Below are positions 1-5,865 of a stretch of 7,082 nucleotides of DNA, one piece after another; the first letter of the stretch is position 1; the number at the start of each line of letters is the position of its first letter. A model generated the notes under the pieces. That model saw only the letters and a program-made list of their open reading frames with translations, was not told the origin of the DNA and made no database searches. The DNA comes from Oscillospiraceae bacterium (GTDB lineage: Bacteria; Bacillota; Clostridia; Oscillospirales; Acutalibacteraceae). Made by a program: the position numbers and the translations under genes. Location of the stretch: NCBI GenBank assembly GCA_003505905.1, contig DNXM01000100.1, positions 12,024 through 19,105 of the forward strand. Reading direction: 5' to 3'.

Positions 1-905
1 TGAACCGACGGCGAAATCGTGTGCGAAAATGTGTTCAAATATATCACACGCTCACCGCCCGACAGTGCAAACAGCGGCTCTTCCGCCTTGCGGGAAACGG
101 TCAGCTCCGAATCGTAATTGTCTTCAACCACAAAGCCGTTTCTCTCCCTCGCCCATAGCAGATACTCCTGCTTTTTTGATGCGCTCACCGTAACGCCGCT
201 CGGAAAACTGTGAAACGGTGTCACGTGAAGAACGCTTGCCCTCGTTCGGGCAAGGCTTTCCGTGTCAATTCCGTCCACCTGCAGTGTCAGCAGCTCGCAC
301 TGCACACCGTGCGCCTCGTAAACCGCACGAATTTTGGGGTAAGACGGGTTTTCCAACGCAAACACCCGGGCCTGCCCGAGCAGCTGTGCAATCAAGCCGT
401 AGAGATATTCCGCACCCGAACCGACAAAAATCTGCGAGGGTGAAACCGAAATGCCTCGGCTTCTTGCCAAATATGCACAAAGCTCCGTGCGCAGAACTTC
501 GCTTCCGTCATACGGCGAATGAGCCAGCACCTGTTTTTCATAATCAAGCAGAACACGGCGCACCGTGCGGGCATAAACCGAATAAGGGAACGACTCACTC
601 GGCACAACGGCGGAAGGCTTCGGTGCAGACCTTTGCGTTGATTTCATTTCGCCCGCAAAATCATCCTTGCGGTACAGCACAAAGCAGCCGCTTCGTTCTC
701 TCGCTTCCAAATAGCCCTCTTCACACAACAGCTCCATGGCGTGCTCCACCGTAATCAAGCTCAAACCGCTTTCCGCCGCCACCGTCCGCTTCGACGGAAA
801 ACGACTTCGGTACGGATAAGCTCCCGACACAATTTCACGCACCAACGCCCGATACAACTGTAAATATGCAGGCTCTTTCGCTTCCAAATCCATTACAATG
901 TTCAT
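1..905 (-). CDS. MocR/PdxR-like GntR-family transcriptional regulator with aminotransferase-like domain (partial, C-terminus off the left edge)
   Basis: 301 codons are visible; the family usually has about 450-500 residues. The N-terminus is a GntR winged helix (about residues 10-77): PAYLQLYRALVREIVSG, then FPSKR (36-40), then LITVEHAMELL and a wing ending SGCFVL. After a linker comes a fold-type-I aminotransferase-like domain with ENPSYPK, a TPFHSFPSG motif (family form TPsHQfPtG) and EDNYDSE (261-267). Asp262 and Tyr264, which in the family contact the PLP ring, are kept. The PLP lysine position is His295 (codon at 21-23), in 'NTFSHTISPSV'. It lies 31 residues after Tyr264, the Tyr-Lys spacing I recall for GabR. 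Codon 302 begins CA, so it cannot encode the usual phosphate-binding Arg. The start is ATG 905, with an in-frame TAA three codons upstream; ATG 893 is the only close alternative. No clear Shine-Dalgarno site is visible. It is divergent from the ECF S-component gene, which it probably regulates. The MocR family call is firm; the ligand is unknown. Confidence 0.9.
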   Translation of the reverse strand, partial: MNIVMDLEAKEPAYLQLYRALVREIVSGAYPYRSRFPSKRTVAAESGLSLITVEHAMELLCEEGYLEARERSGCFVLYRKDDFAGEMKSTQRSAPKPSAVVPSESFPYSVYARTVRRVLLDYEKQVLAHSPYDGSEVLRTELCAYLARSRGISVSPSQIFVGSGAEYLYGLIAQLLGQARVFALENPSYPKIRAVYEAHGVQCELLTLQVDGIDTESLARTRASVLHVTPFHSFPSGVTVSASKKQEYLLWARERNGFVVEDNYDSELTVSRKAEEPLFALSGGERVIYLNTFSHTISPSV

Positions 906-910
906 CTGGT

Positions 911-916
911 CTTATA
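911..916 (-). promoter_or_regulatory. Candidate -10 box for the MocR-like gene, implying a leaderless or near-leaderless mRNA
   Basis: Read on the minus strand this is TATAAG, followed by ACCAG and then ATG 905. Transcription from it would begin at or within a base or two of the start codon, which fits the absence of a Shine-Dalgarno site. No good -35 box lies 16-18 bp upstream (AAAGTA at best), so this is a weak prediction. Confidence 0.3.
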
Positions 917-925
917 AAACACTCC

Positions 926-955
926 AAATCTGATACTTTTTATAATGTCAGATTT
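926..955. promoter_or_regulatory. Candidate operator: perfect inverted repeat in the divergent mocR / ECF S-component intergenic region
   Basis: AAATCTGA (926-933) and TCAGATTT (948-955) are perfect reverse complements separated by 14 bp, so the half-site centres are 22 bp apart, about two helical turns. The -10 box of the plus-strand transporter gene lies in the spacer. A protein bound to both arms would cover the promoter and its start site. The likely ligand is the divergent MocR-like protein (inference). No other copy of the arms was noticed in the window. Confidence 0.55.
941..946 (+). promoter_or_regulatory. -10 box for the ECF S-component gene
   Basis: A perfect TATAAT lies 51 nt upstream of the ATG at 997. 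The bases 17 bp upstream (about 918-923, AACACT) do not resemble a -35 box. The promoter may therefore need an activator, or be weak. The inverted repeat at 926-955 brackets it. Confidence 0.55.
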
Positions 956-981
956 ATTGTATGCTTTTTTCATCCCAATGT

Positions 982-988
982 AAAGAGG
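982..988 (+). promoter_or_regulatory. Ribosome binding site that decides the start of the ECF S-component gene
   Basis: AAAGAGG lies 8 nt before ATG 997. An in-frame ATG at 961 would place this site inside the coding region and has no Shine-Dalgarno site of its own, so 997 is preferred. Confidence 0.7.
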
Positions 989-996
989 TTTTTTTC

Positions 997-1584
997 ATGG
1001 CATCAAAAGCAAATGTGCGTTCCGCTACCATCCGCTTAACGGCAACGGCGCTGTTCATGGCGCTCAACATTGCATTCAGCTCGTTCGGCGTTCCCGTCCC
1101 GGGCGGACACTTATACTTAAACGACATTGTCATTTGTCTTGCTTCCATTCTGCTCAATCCGTTGGAGGCGTTCATGGTCGGCGGTGTCGGCGCATTCTTA
1201 GGCGATTTGATTTTCTATCCCCTGCCCATGTTTGTTTCCCTCATCACCCACGGCTTGCAGGCGGTTATCATTTCGGTGTTCTCACACTATGTGCTCAAAC
1301 GCAAGCCCGTTCTTGCTTCGGGCATCGGTGTCAGCCTCGGTGCCGTCATCATGGTTATTGGCTACACCATCGGTCGCATTTTCATCTACGGCAAAGGTGG
1401 TGCCGTGTTGGCGCTTGTTGACGGCGCACTCACCGTCAATCAAGAGGCTTTGGCGCAAAACAGCGGCATTGCCGTTGTGAAACTGCCCTATCAAATTGCG
1501 CAGGCTGTGGTCGGTGCCGTATTCGGTATGCTGTTGTGCCACAAATTCGGCTTGAAAAAGCTGTTTCACAAAATGCTCGGTTGA
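997..1584 (+). CDS. ECF transporter S component (substrate-binding membrane subunit, vitamin uptake)
   Basis: 195 residues, almost entirely membrane-spanning, with about six hydrophobic segments and short basic loops. This is the usual size and plan of S components. The sequence resembles the ECF-type riboflavin-transporter-like S family (Pfam ECF-ribofla_trS as I recall it). Features are GGHLYLND near residues 36-43, then LLNPLEAFMVGGVGAFLGDL, a later 'VIGYTIGRIFIYG' segment, and the C-terminal 'KLPYQIAQAVVGAVFG' helix. S components bind the vitamin and dock on a shared EcfA/EcfA'/EcfT module; no such module is encoded here, so it must lie elsewhere. The substrate cannot be read from the sequence. 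The divergent MocR/PdxR-like gene makes a B6 vitamer or a related cofactor precursor a reasonable guess, by analogy with streptococcal pdxR-pdxKU; this is inference. The gene is monocistronic, with its own promoter and terminator. Confidence 0.85.
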   Translation: MASKANVRSATIRLTATALFMALNIAFSSFGVPVPGGHLYLNDIVICLASILLNPLEAFMVGGVGAFLGDLIFYPLPMFVSLITHGLQAVIISVFSHYVLKRKPVLASGIGVSLGAVIMVIGYTIGRIFIYGKGGAVLALVDGALTVNQEALAQNSGIAVVKLPYQIAQAVVGAVFGMLLCHKFGLKKLFHKMLG

Positions 1585-1587
1585 CCC

Positions 1588-1610
1588 AACGGATTTTTAC
1601 ATCCGTTTTT
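1588..1610 (+). terminator. Intrinsic terminator of the ECF S-component gene
   Basis: AACGGAT (1588-1594), a six-base loop, then ATCCGTT (1601-1607), running into a T-tract (TTTTT at 1606-1610). It starts 4 nt after the TGA stop. Confidence 0.8.
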
Positions 1611-1625
1611 CAACTTAAATAAAGG

Positions 1626-1697
1626 ATTCCCGACCATGCTCGCCGTTTTCACGCAACATATGTTGCCGAGATTCGACGAATGGTCGGGAATGTTTTT
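1626..1697. repeat. Nested inverted repeat between convergent genes (possible second/bidirectional terminator or structured RNA)
   Basis: The outer arms ATTCCCGACCAT (1626-1637) and ATGGTCGGGAAT (1680-1691) are perfect 12-bp complements. Inside lies CTCG (1639-1642) pairing with CGAG (1667-1670), then a perfect 14-bp palindrome GCAACATATGTTGC (1653-1666). On the plus strand the outer stem is followed by G and TTTTTT (1693-1698), as in an intrinsic terminator. On the minus strand only a weak CCTTTATTT tail follows. The ECF gene already has its own terminator 16 bp upstream, so this element is more than that gene needs. It may terminate the DMT operon arriving from the other side. Confidence 0.65.
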
Positions 1698-1713
1698 TAT
1701 TGACGGCACTTGC

Positions 1714-2604
1714 TTAACCGATTTTCTTTTGTTTGAAATTCAGTTCGCTGACAAACGCCGACCCGATAATCAACACCGCACCGAGCAGACCGAAAAGCGT
1801 CAAACGCTCGTGCAGGATAAGTGCCGACAAAATCAAAGCCGACACGGGGTCGATATAGCTCAACATCGCAACGGACTGCGCTTGGAGCTTTTTCATGCCC
1901 GCAAAGTACAGCGCATAGGCAATGCCCGTGTGCACCACGCCGACCAAGACAAGCAACAGCACCGAAAACGGCGAAAGCGAAACCGCCGTGAAGCCATCGG
2001 TCAAAAGCAGATACGGCAGCAGCACTGCGGAAGCGGAAAGCAACTGAATGACGGTTTTTCCATACGCATCGTCCACGGAAATTTTCTTGTTCAATATGAC
2101 CGCCAGCGCATACAGCGCCGCCGCACCCAAGCCGAACAGAATGCCGCTGATATCGTCACCCGTCGGTTTTTTGCTGTCTGCAACGCCTGACACCATCACC
2201 ATACCGCCGAGTGCCGCCAAAGCACAAAGCATCTTTTTGAGCGTCAACCGTTCCCGAAACAGCAAGGGCGAAACCAACAGCACAATTGTCGGCTGCATAT
2301 AATAGCAAAGCGTTGCCGTGGCTACGCTTGTGCAGCGGTACGCTTCGAACAGCAGCATCCAATTTGCCCCGATGACAGCACCCGTCAACACCAAAAATGC
2401 CGTGTTTTTGCCGCCGATTCCGTGGAACAGCTTTTGTTTTTTCAGTTTTACAAAGCCTGCCAAAAAGCCTGCGCCGAGAACGCCTCGACTGCACGCAAGC
2501 AAAGCGGATGACAGCGGTATACAGCGCCGAAAAATGCCGACCGTGCCGAAAATCAGCATGGCAATTATCATTTCAAGATGCGCCGTTGACTGTTTTTCCT
2601 TCAT
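1714..2604 (-). CDS. EamA-family DMT transporter (drug/metabolite exporter-like permease)
   Basis: 296 residues, the usual length for ten-TM DMT permeases. Two EamA repeats are visible (about 11-140 and 152-287). Each ends in the typical pattern: 'LLFRERLTLKKMLCALAALGG' and 'LILHERLTLFGLLGAVLIIGS'. Members export amino acids, nucleobase-like compounds or drugs, or take up metabolites; the substrate here is not readable. The start ATG 2604 is preceded by AGGA at 2612-2615 with 7 nt spacing. It lies 16 nt after the stop of the secreted-protein gene and is the last gene of the minus-strand cluster. It converges on the ECF gene, with the nested inverted repeat in between. Confidence 0.85.
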   Translation of the reverse strand: MKEKQSTAHLEMIIAMLIFGTVGIFRRCIPLSSALLACSRGVLGAGFLAGFVKLKKQKLFHGIGGKNTAFLVLTGAVIGANWMLLFEAYRCTSVATATLCYYMQPTIVLLVSPLLFRERLTLKKMLCALAALGGMVMVSGVADSKKPTGDDISGILFGLGAAALYALAVILNKKISVDDAYGKTVIQLLSASAVLLPYLLLTDGFTAVSLSPFSVLLLVLVGVVHTGIAYALYFAGMKKLQAQSVAMLSYIDPVSALILSALILHERLTLFGLLGAVLIIGSAFVSELNFKQKKIG

Positions 2605-2620
2605 GTTTTCATCCTGCCAA

Positions 2621-3130
2621 TCAATACAAGCTCCATGCTTTTATTCGCAAAATCCAATCGGAAACTTTCCCGATGATTCGCTCCCACCAAGTGCCGGGCA
2701 CGCACACCTTTTCGCAAACGGAAAGGTATGTTTCGCCCTGATTGCCCCGAACCAAACGCACCCACACGATTTCACTGCCTTCTTCGCAGGTGAAATTCGC
2801 ATTCTCCTCCGTCACTTCATCGGCAAACGCATAACCCGGGGCAGGTGCAAATTCAAAGGTGACGGTGTAGGTGCGACCGGGAATCATTTTGTCAAAATAC
2901 AAATCACCCGTACAGTCGCACACGATGGTGCGGTCATCGTTTTCTTCAGTGTGAAAAATCAAGTTTCCGCCCGACAAATCCGCAAACCGGCGAAAATCCG
3001 CAACGCTCATTCCACCGAGCCGACCGGTAAACTTCGCCGCAACATTCGCCTGTTGTGTTGCCGATGCCGACAAAACAAGCGGAAACAAAGCAAGCAAAAT
3101 TGCCACACAAACCGATACCGTCTTTTTCAT
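2621..3130 (-). CDS. Small secreted protein of unknown function, one beta-rich domain
   Basis: 169 residues. A Sec signal peptide (MKK, then the hydrophobic run VAILLALFPLVLS) ends in SASA, with likely cleavage after residue 24. The mature part looks like a single beta-sandwich: 'YTVTFEFAPAPGYAFADEVT' followed by a cysteine-containing strand. The GYxFxxxVT pattern is common in the repeat domains of clostridial surface proteins, usually in many copies; here there is one. The mature protein has Cys in an IVCDCTG motif, one in FTCEEG and two in VCEKVC, so disulfides or metal binding are possible. The C-terminus WWERIIGKVSDWILRIKAW is an amphipathic, tryptophan-rich helix that could lie on the membrane. 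No LPXTG motif and no lipobox are seen. A strong AGGAGG (3139-3144) lies 8 nt before the ATG. It sits 18 nt after the DUF6179 gene and 16 nt before the DMT gene. I do not recognise a named family. Confidence 0.8.
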   Translation of the reverse strand: MKKTVSVCVAILLALFPLVLSASATQQANVAAKFTGRLGGMSVADFRRFADLSGGNLIFHTEENDDRTIVCDCTGDLYFDKMIPGRTYTVTFEFAPAPGYAFADEVTEENANFTCEEGSEIVWVRLVRGNQGETYLSVCEKVCVPGTWWERIIGKVSDWILRIKAWSLY

Positions 3131-3148
3131 CAGACAAGCCTCCTGTCC

Positions 3149-4027
3149 CTACGGCAAAAATACATTTGAAAGTGCTTCGGCACAATTCAAGTGATTGATT
3201 CGAAATGCAATGGATTCGATGATTTCGGAAAAATACTCCTGCTCATCCCGGTTGTAGCCGAGCTGATTCAGCCATGCAGGGGCAGATACTTTCAAAATCC
3301 GCATCACCTCGTCCTCCTCTTTGCCGAGGAACATTTCCCAAAGCTGTTTGTTTTCTTCCTCGCTCATCGCAATCGGCTCAAGTCCATGCCCGAGCAATGC
3401 TTTGCCAAGCAGATTCGTAAACACATTTTCGCACAGATTCATATAACTTTCCCGATAATCAGGCACGCTTTTTTGAAAAAACGCAAGCACATTTTCCGCA
3501 CCGATGCGGTTGAGAAAGCGCACTTCGAGCGAGATACATTCTAAATACCGTTCTATGTAACAAACGCCCTTCATGCTCTCCGGCACCGATTTCATCAGCG
3601 GATAGTCAATGCTGCACGGAATTTGATGCGCTTGATAATAAACATCGTAGAGCTTGAAAAATCCGCCGACGCTTTTGATTGTTTCGTTGAAAAAAACATT
3701 TCCGAAGTTCGGCGCTTCCAAACAAATTCGACTCCATTGGGTCTGCGCCGCTTTTCGTTTTTCCTCCAGCAAAGTCTGACCTTGTACAAGCAACTGTGAA
3801 AAATCCCGCTCCGACATTGCTTGTGCGGAAAGCCCGTCTTTTTCGGCAAGAACCGCCAGCGAAAAAAGAATGGATTCAAGCAAATCCCGCACTCGCTCCT
3901 CGGTCATGGAAGTGCTGTCAAGCCCATTGTATTTTTTCGCTTGCGCACGCAAAAGCTCCCATGCTTTTTGCAAGAACCGTTGCCGTTCCTCCTGCGGGCA
4001 GTCCTCGAATAAGGCTAACTCACTCAA
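3149..4027 (-). CDS. DUF6179-like protein of unknown function, TTG start
   Basis: 292 residues, soluble and mostly alpha-helical, with no signal peptide or membrane segment. I believe it matches DUF6179, a Clostridia family of unknown function, from general resemblance ('RAQAKKYNGLDSTSMTEERVRDLLESILFSL' region, 'ENVLAFFQKSVPDY', and the C-terminal 'SEIIESIAFRINHLN'). The start codon is TTG at 4027-4025, overlapping the DUF6323 stop as TTGA. The next in-frame Met is about residue 41, inside what looks like conserved sequence, and a GGTGAT lies about 8 nt upstream, so TTG is preferred. The overlap implies translational coupling and probably a fixed ratio between the two proteins. I cannot assign catalytic residues. 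Confidence 0.8.
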   Translation of the reverse strand: MSELALFEDCPQEERQRFLQKAWELLRAQAKKYNGLDSTSMTEERVRDLLESILFSLAVLAEKDGLSAQAMSERDFSQLLVQGQTLLEEKRKAAQTQWSRICLEAPNFGNVFFNETIKSVGGFFKLYDVYYQAHQIPCSIDYPLMKSVPESMKGVCYIERYLECISLEVRFLNRIGAENVLAFFQKSVPDYRESYMNLCENVFTNLLGKALLGHGLEPIAMSEEENKQLWEMFLGKEEDEVMRILKVSAPAWLNQLGYNRDEQEYFSEIIESIAFRINHLNCAEALSNVFLP

Positions 4028-4500
4028 AACAAATCACCAATCCCGTCTGCATCGTTCGGGTCATAGCCTTCCCTTGCGTAACGGCACAGGTCAAACAGCG
4101 ATGTGCCGATGAGATATTCCGCACTGCCCTGCGCTCTGCCGTTGAACACTTCCACCATAAATTCAATCAATTCATCGTCTGTATACTCGTCGCACGATTC
4201 GGTTTTATAATAGTAAAACGCTTCCTGTAATTGCGCCAAGGTGTCGGCATAATTTGATTGGCTCAAATAGGGCGAGTCGCAAAAAGCATGAATCAGCTTT
4301 GGCAAAATTCCGCCTTCAAATTCGATGCGCCCCGACGCTTTCAACGAATCGTTGCGGCACTCGGCAAGGTCTTGGATTTCTTCTTCGTTGAGCCGCAAGC
4401 CAAACGGCTCGCTGATTTCGTTGCAGGCACGAATCTCCTGCTTTGCGCCCTCAAGCAGCATTTGGCTTCGGAGCACTTCCAAACTGATTTTTTCTTCCAT
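4024..4500 (-). CDS. DUF6323-like protein of unknown function
   Basis: 158 residues, acidic and helical, with no signal peptide. I recall this as DUF6323, found beside DUF6179 in Clostridia. Recognisable stretches are 'GAKQEIRACNEISEPFGLRL', 'GRIEFEGGILPKLIHAFCDS', and 'DDELIEFMVEVFNG' near the C-terminus. GGTGA lies 5 nt before ATG 4500. The gene begins 20 nt after the AlbA_2-gene stop and overlaps the next gene by 4 nt. It probably forms a functional pair, and perhaps a complex, with the DUF6179 protein (inference from coupling). A separate promoter is not obvious in the 20-nt gap, so expression depends on readthrough from the upstream gene or on a promoter inside it. Confidence 0.8.
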   Translation of the reverse strand: MEEKISLEVLRSQMLLEGAKQEIRACNEISEPFGLRLNEEEIQDLAECRNDSLKASGRIEFEGGILPKLIHAFCDSPYLSQSNYADTLAQLQEAFYYYKTESCDEYTDDELIEFMVEVFNGRAQGSAEYLIGTSLFDLCRYAREGYDPNDADGIGDLF

Positions 4501-4520
4501 TTAATTCACCGATTATCTTC

Positions 4521-5774
4521 CTATTTTTTTGAATATTTTGTGCTTCGACCGATTCCGAACTTATTGATGTAACCGGACTTAACCATAACATTCAATATAC
4601 GGATTGTTTTGTCTTTACTCCAATTCATCCTTTCGGCGATTTCACTGCTGCTGTATCGAATTTCTCCGTCAAGAAGCTCCAAAACCTTCTTTCCGGCCGA
4701 TGTAACGGACATAGCGGATGTCAAGGTAGGCAGCACAACCGTGATTGAATTTTCTTTGATATCAAATTTCGGCTTTCGTTGAAAATTCTCATACGCAGAA
4801 ACAATTCTTTTTATTCCGGTACCGAACATTTCAATATACTGCAACCGAAAAAACACATTTCCCAGCACGGGATTCCTTAATGTTGAAAGGTTTCCGTTCA
4901 GGTATTCCTCGGGGCTTATCCCTCTCGGCAAACCTCCCGGTGAGGATATCTCTATTTTATCTTCAAACATAGAAATTCTAATATTTGCATTTATATCCCA
5001 TGTTCTGTGTACTAAAGCATTTGCCACAGCCTCTCGAAAAGCTTTTTCCGGCACTTTTTCCACTATATTTCTCTCAATACCTTTTATTTGCTCATATTGA
5101 TAGTATCTTCTATACATCATGACAGCCCTGTCATATTGTTTCAGAACAGAAATATTAACAAAGCTTTCTCTGTCCATTATTTCGTCAATTGAATTGCCGA
5201 AACGCGCAACATCAATTCCGGAAAAACCGTTTGCATCGGATAATAACGAGGCTGCGTTATTAAGCTGACCGTCTTTTGTATACAGTCCCAAAGTACGAAG
5301 CGTATCATCTGAAAGCTTTGCAATTCCAAGCTGTTCGACAAGCTTTTTTTCAAGCTCGAAAAATGTCATATTACCGTCATTACTTGCCAAGGATTCAAAA
5401 TACAGATTACTTCCTTCAAGCGTAAGTCGTTTTAACTCTATCTGATCTACCTCTATTGAAGCAGTGTCGCTTCTGCGATATGCTTTACCTTTGTAAAGGT
5501 AAGGCTTATATTTACCCTCTTTCACTTCAAGAGTTATTACATTATTGAATCGGTTGACAGAAAGGGAATAATCCGGCTTCGGAGATATGGAATCATTTAT
5601 TTTGTTTTCGATAGCAAGGCAGCTTTGGTCCGGGTCATTCATGCCGAGAATCTTTCCGTCCTCTGCTACTCCGAATAAGATTTTCCCTGTTCCGAAATTC
5701 GAAAAAGCGCTGACTGTTTTCAAAAAAGAATTCGTCAACTCGGATTTGTATTCAAGAATTCTTGTTTCCTTCAT
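4521..5774 (-). CDS. AlbA_2 (Schlafen-like) / GHKL-like ATP-binding / winged-helix predicted transcriptional regulator
   Basis: 417 residues in the COG2865 architecture. Residues 1-115 form an AlbA_2 domain (divergent AAA_4): EYK at 8-10, SAFSN at 22-26, GKILFGVAEDGKILG from 30, and RRSD near 100-103. Residues 240-350 form the HATPase_c_4-type domain: REAVANALVHR (247-257, with Glu248 and Asn252 as the N-box-like pair), SSPGGLP (277-283), RNP (300-302) and FGTGIKRI (317-324). Residues about 356-417 form a winged helix: SSSEIAERMNWSKDKTIRILNVMVKSGYI. Family members are annotated as transcriptional regulators or RNA-binding ATPase-like proteins; some sit near mobile elements and defence genes. 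GGGAGGA at 5787-5781 lies 6 nt before the ATG, so the start is secure. The gene is visibly more AT-rich, with many AAA/AAT/TTT/ATA codons, than its downstream neighbours, which suggests separate acquisition. It leads the five-gene cluster and has a promoter with an operator-like repeat cluster, so autoregulation is likely. Confidence 0.88.
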   Translation of the reverse strand: MKETRILEYKSELTNSFLKTVSAFSNFGTGKILFGVAEDGKILGMNDPDQSCLAIENKINDSISPKPDYSLSVNRFNNVITLEVKEGKYKPYLYKGKAYRRSDTASIEVDQIELKRLTLEGSNLYFESLASNDGNMTFFELEKKLVEQLGIAKLSDDTLRTLGLYTKDGQLNNAASLLSDANGFSGIDVARFGNSIDEIMDRESFVNISVLKQYDRAVMMYRRYYQYEQIKGIERNIVEKVPEKAFREAVANALVHRTWDINANIRISMFEDKIEISSPGGLPRGISPEEYLNGNLSTLRNPVLGNVFFRLQYIEMFGTGIKRIVSAYENFQRKPKFDIKENSITVVLPTLTSAMSVTSAGKKVLELLDGEIRYSSSEIAERMNWSKDKTIRILNVMVKSGYINKFGIGRSTKYSKK

Positions 5775-5801
5775 CGCTATTCCTCCCGCATTTTTTACTA
5801 T

Positions 5802-5830
5802 ATTATAGGATAAATGCGTCGTAAATGCAA
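5802..5830 (-). promoter_or_regulatory. Sigma-A-type promoter of the AlbA_2 regulator gene
   Basis: On the minus strand: -35 TTGCAT (5830-5825), a 17-bp spacer, and a perfect -10 TATAAT (5807-5802). The gene's strong Shine-Dalgarno site GGGAGGA (5787-5781) follows. The -35 box is embedded in one of the TGCAAC repeats, so a protein bound there would block RNA polymerase. Confidence 0.75.
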
Positions 5831-5865
5831 CATATTTGTTTTCGTTGCATTATCGTTGCAACATA
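5826..5865. promoter_or_regulatory. Cluster of TGCAAC/GTTGCA repeats over the AlbA_2-gene promoter (candidate operator)
   Basis: TGCAACATA occurs at 5826-5834 and again at 5857-5865, 31 bp apart (about three helical turns). TCGTTGCA occurs at 5842-5849 and 5853-5860, 11 bp apart (about one turn). The last copy forms the palindrome GTTGCAAC (5855-5862). The first copy overlaps the -35 box. Helical-turn spacing of direct and inverted copies is typical of cooperative repressor binding. The most likely binder is the gene's own winged-helix product (inference). Confidence 0.6.

Noticed and set aside
218..754. Plus-strand 178-codon open frame opposite the MocR-like gene
   Set aside because: It is antisense to a clearly conserved regulator, and its Pro/Arg/His-rich, low-complexity product looks like a shadow frame.
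961..996. Upstream ATG at 961 as start of the ECF S component
   Set aside because: It would add 12 residues without family resemblance and place the clear AAAGAGG site inside the gene; ATG 997 is better placed.
906..996. Vitamin riboswitch (FMN, TPP and similar) upstream of the ECF S component
   Set aside because: The intergenic region is only 91 bp, the predicted leader is under 50 nt, and no multi-helix fold or terminator/antiterminator pair is visible.
1636..2190. Plus-strand 184-codon open frame opposite the DMT permease
   Set aside because: It is antisense to a well-recognised permease, has a Gln/Arg/His-rich product typical of shadow frames, and starts inside the nested inverted repeat.
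2318..3169. Plus-strand 283-codon open frame across two minus-strand genes
   Set aside because: It spans two real genes and their junction on the other strand, has no family features, and lacks a convincing ribosome-binding site.
3821..4230. Several overlapping plus-strand frames opposite DUF6323/DUF6179
   Set aside because: They are antisense to the coupled DUF genes, overlap each other in different frames, and show no recognisable domains.
4521..5774. Calling the AlbA_2 gene a proven anti-phage defence protein
   Set aside because: Related domains occur in defence contexts, but no nuclease, sensor or other defence gene lies nearby, and the architecture is better described as a predicted regulator.
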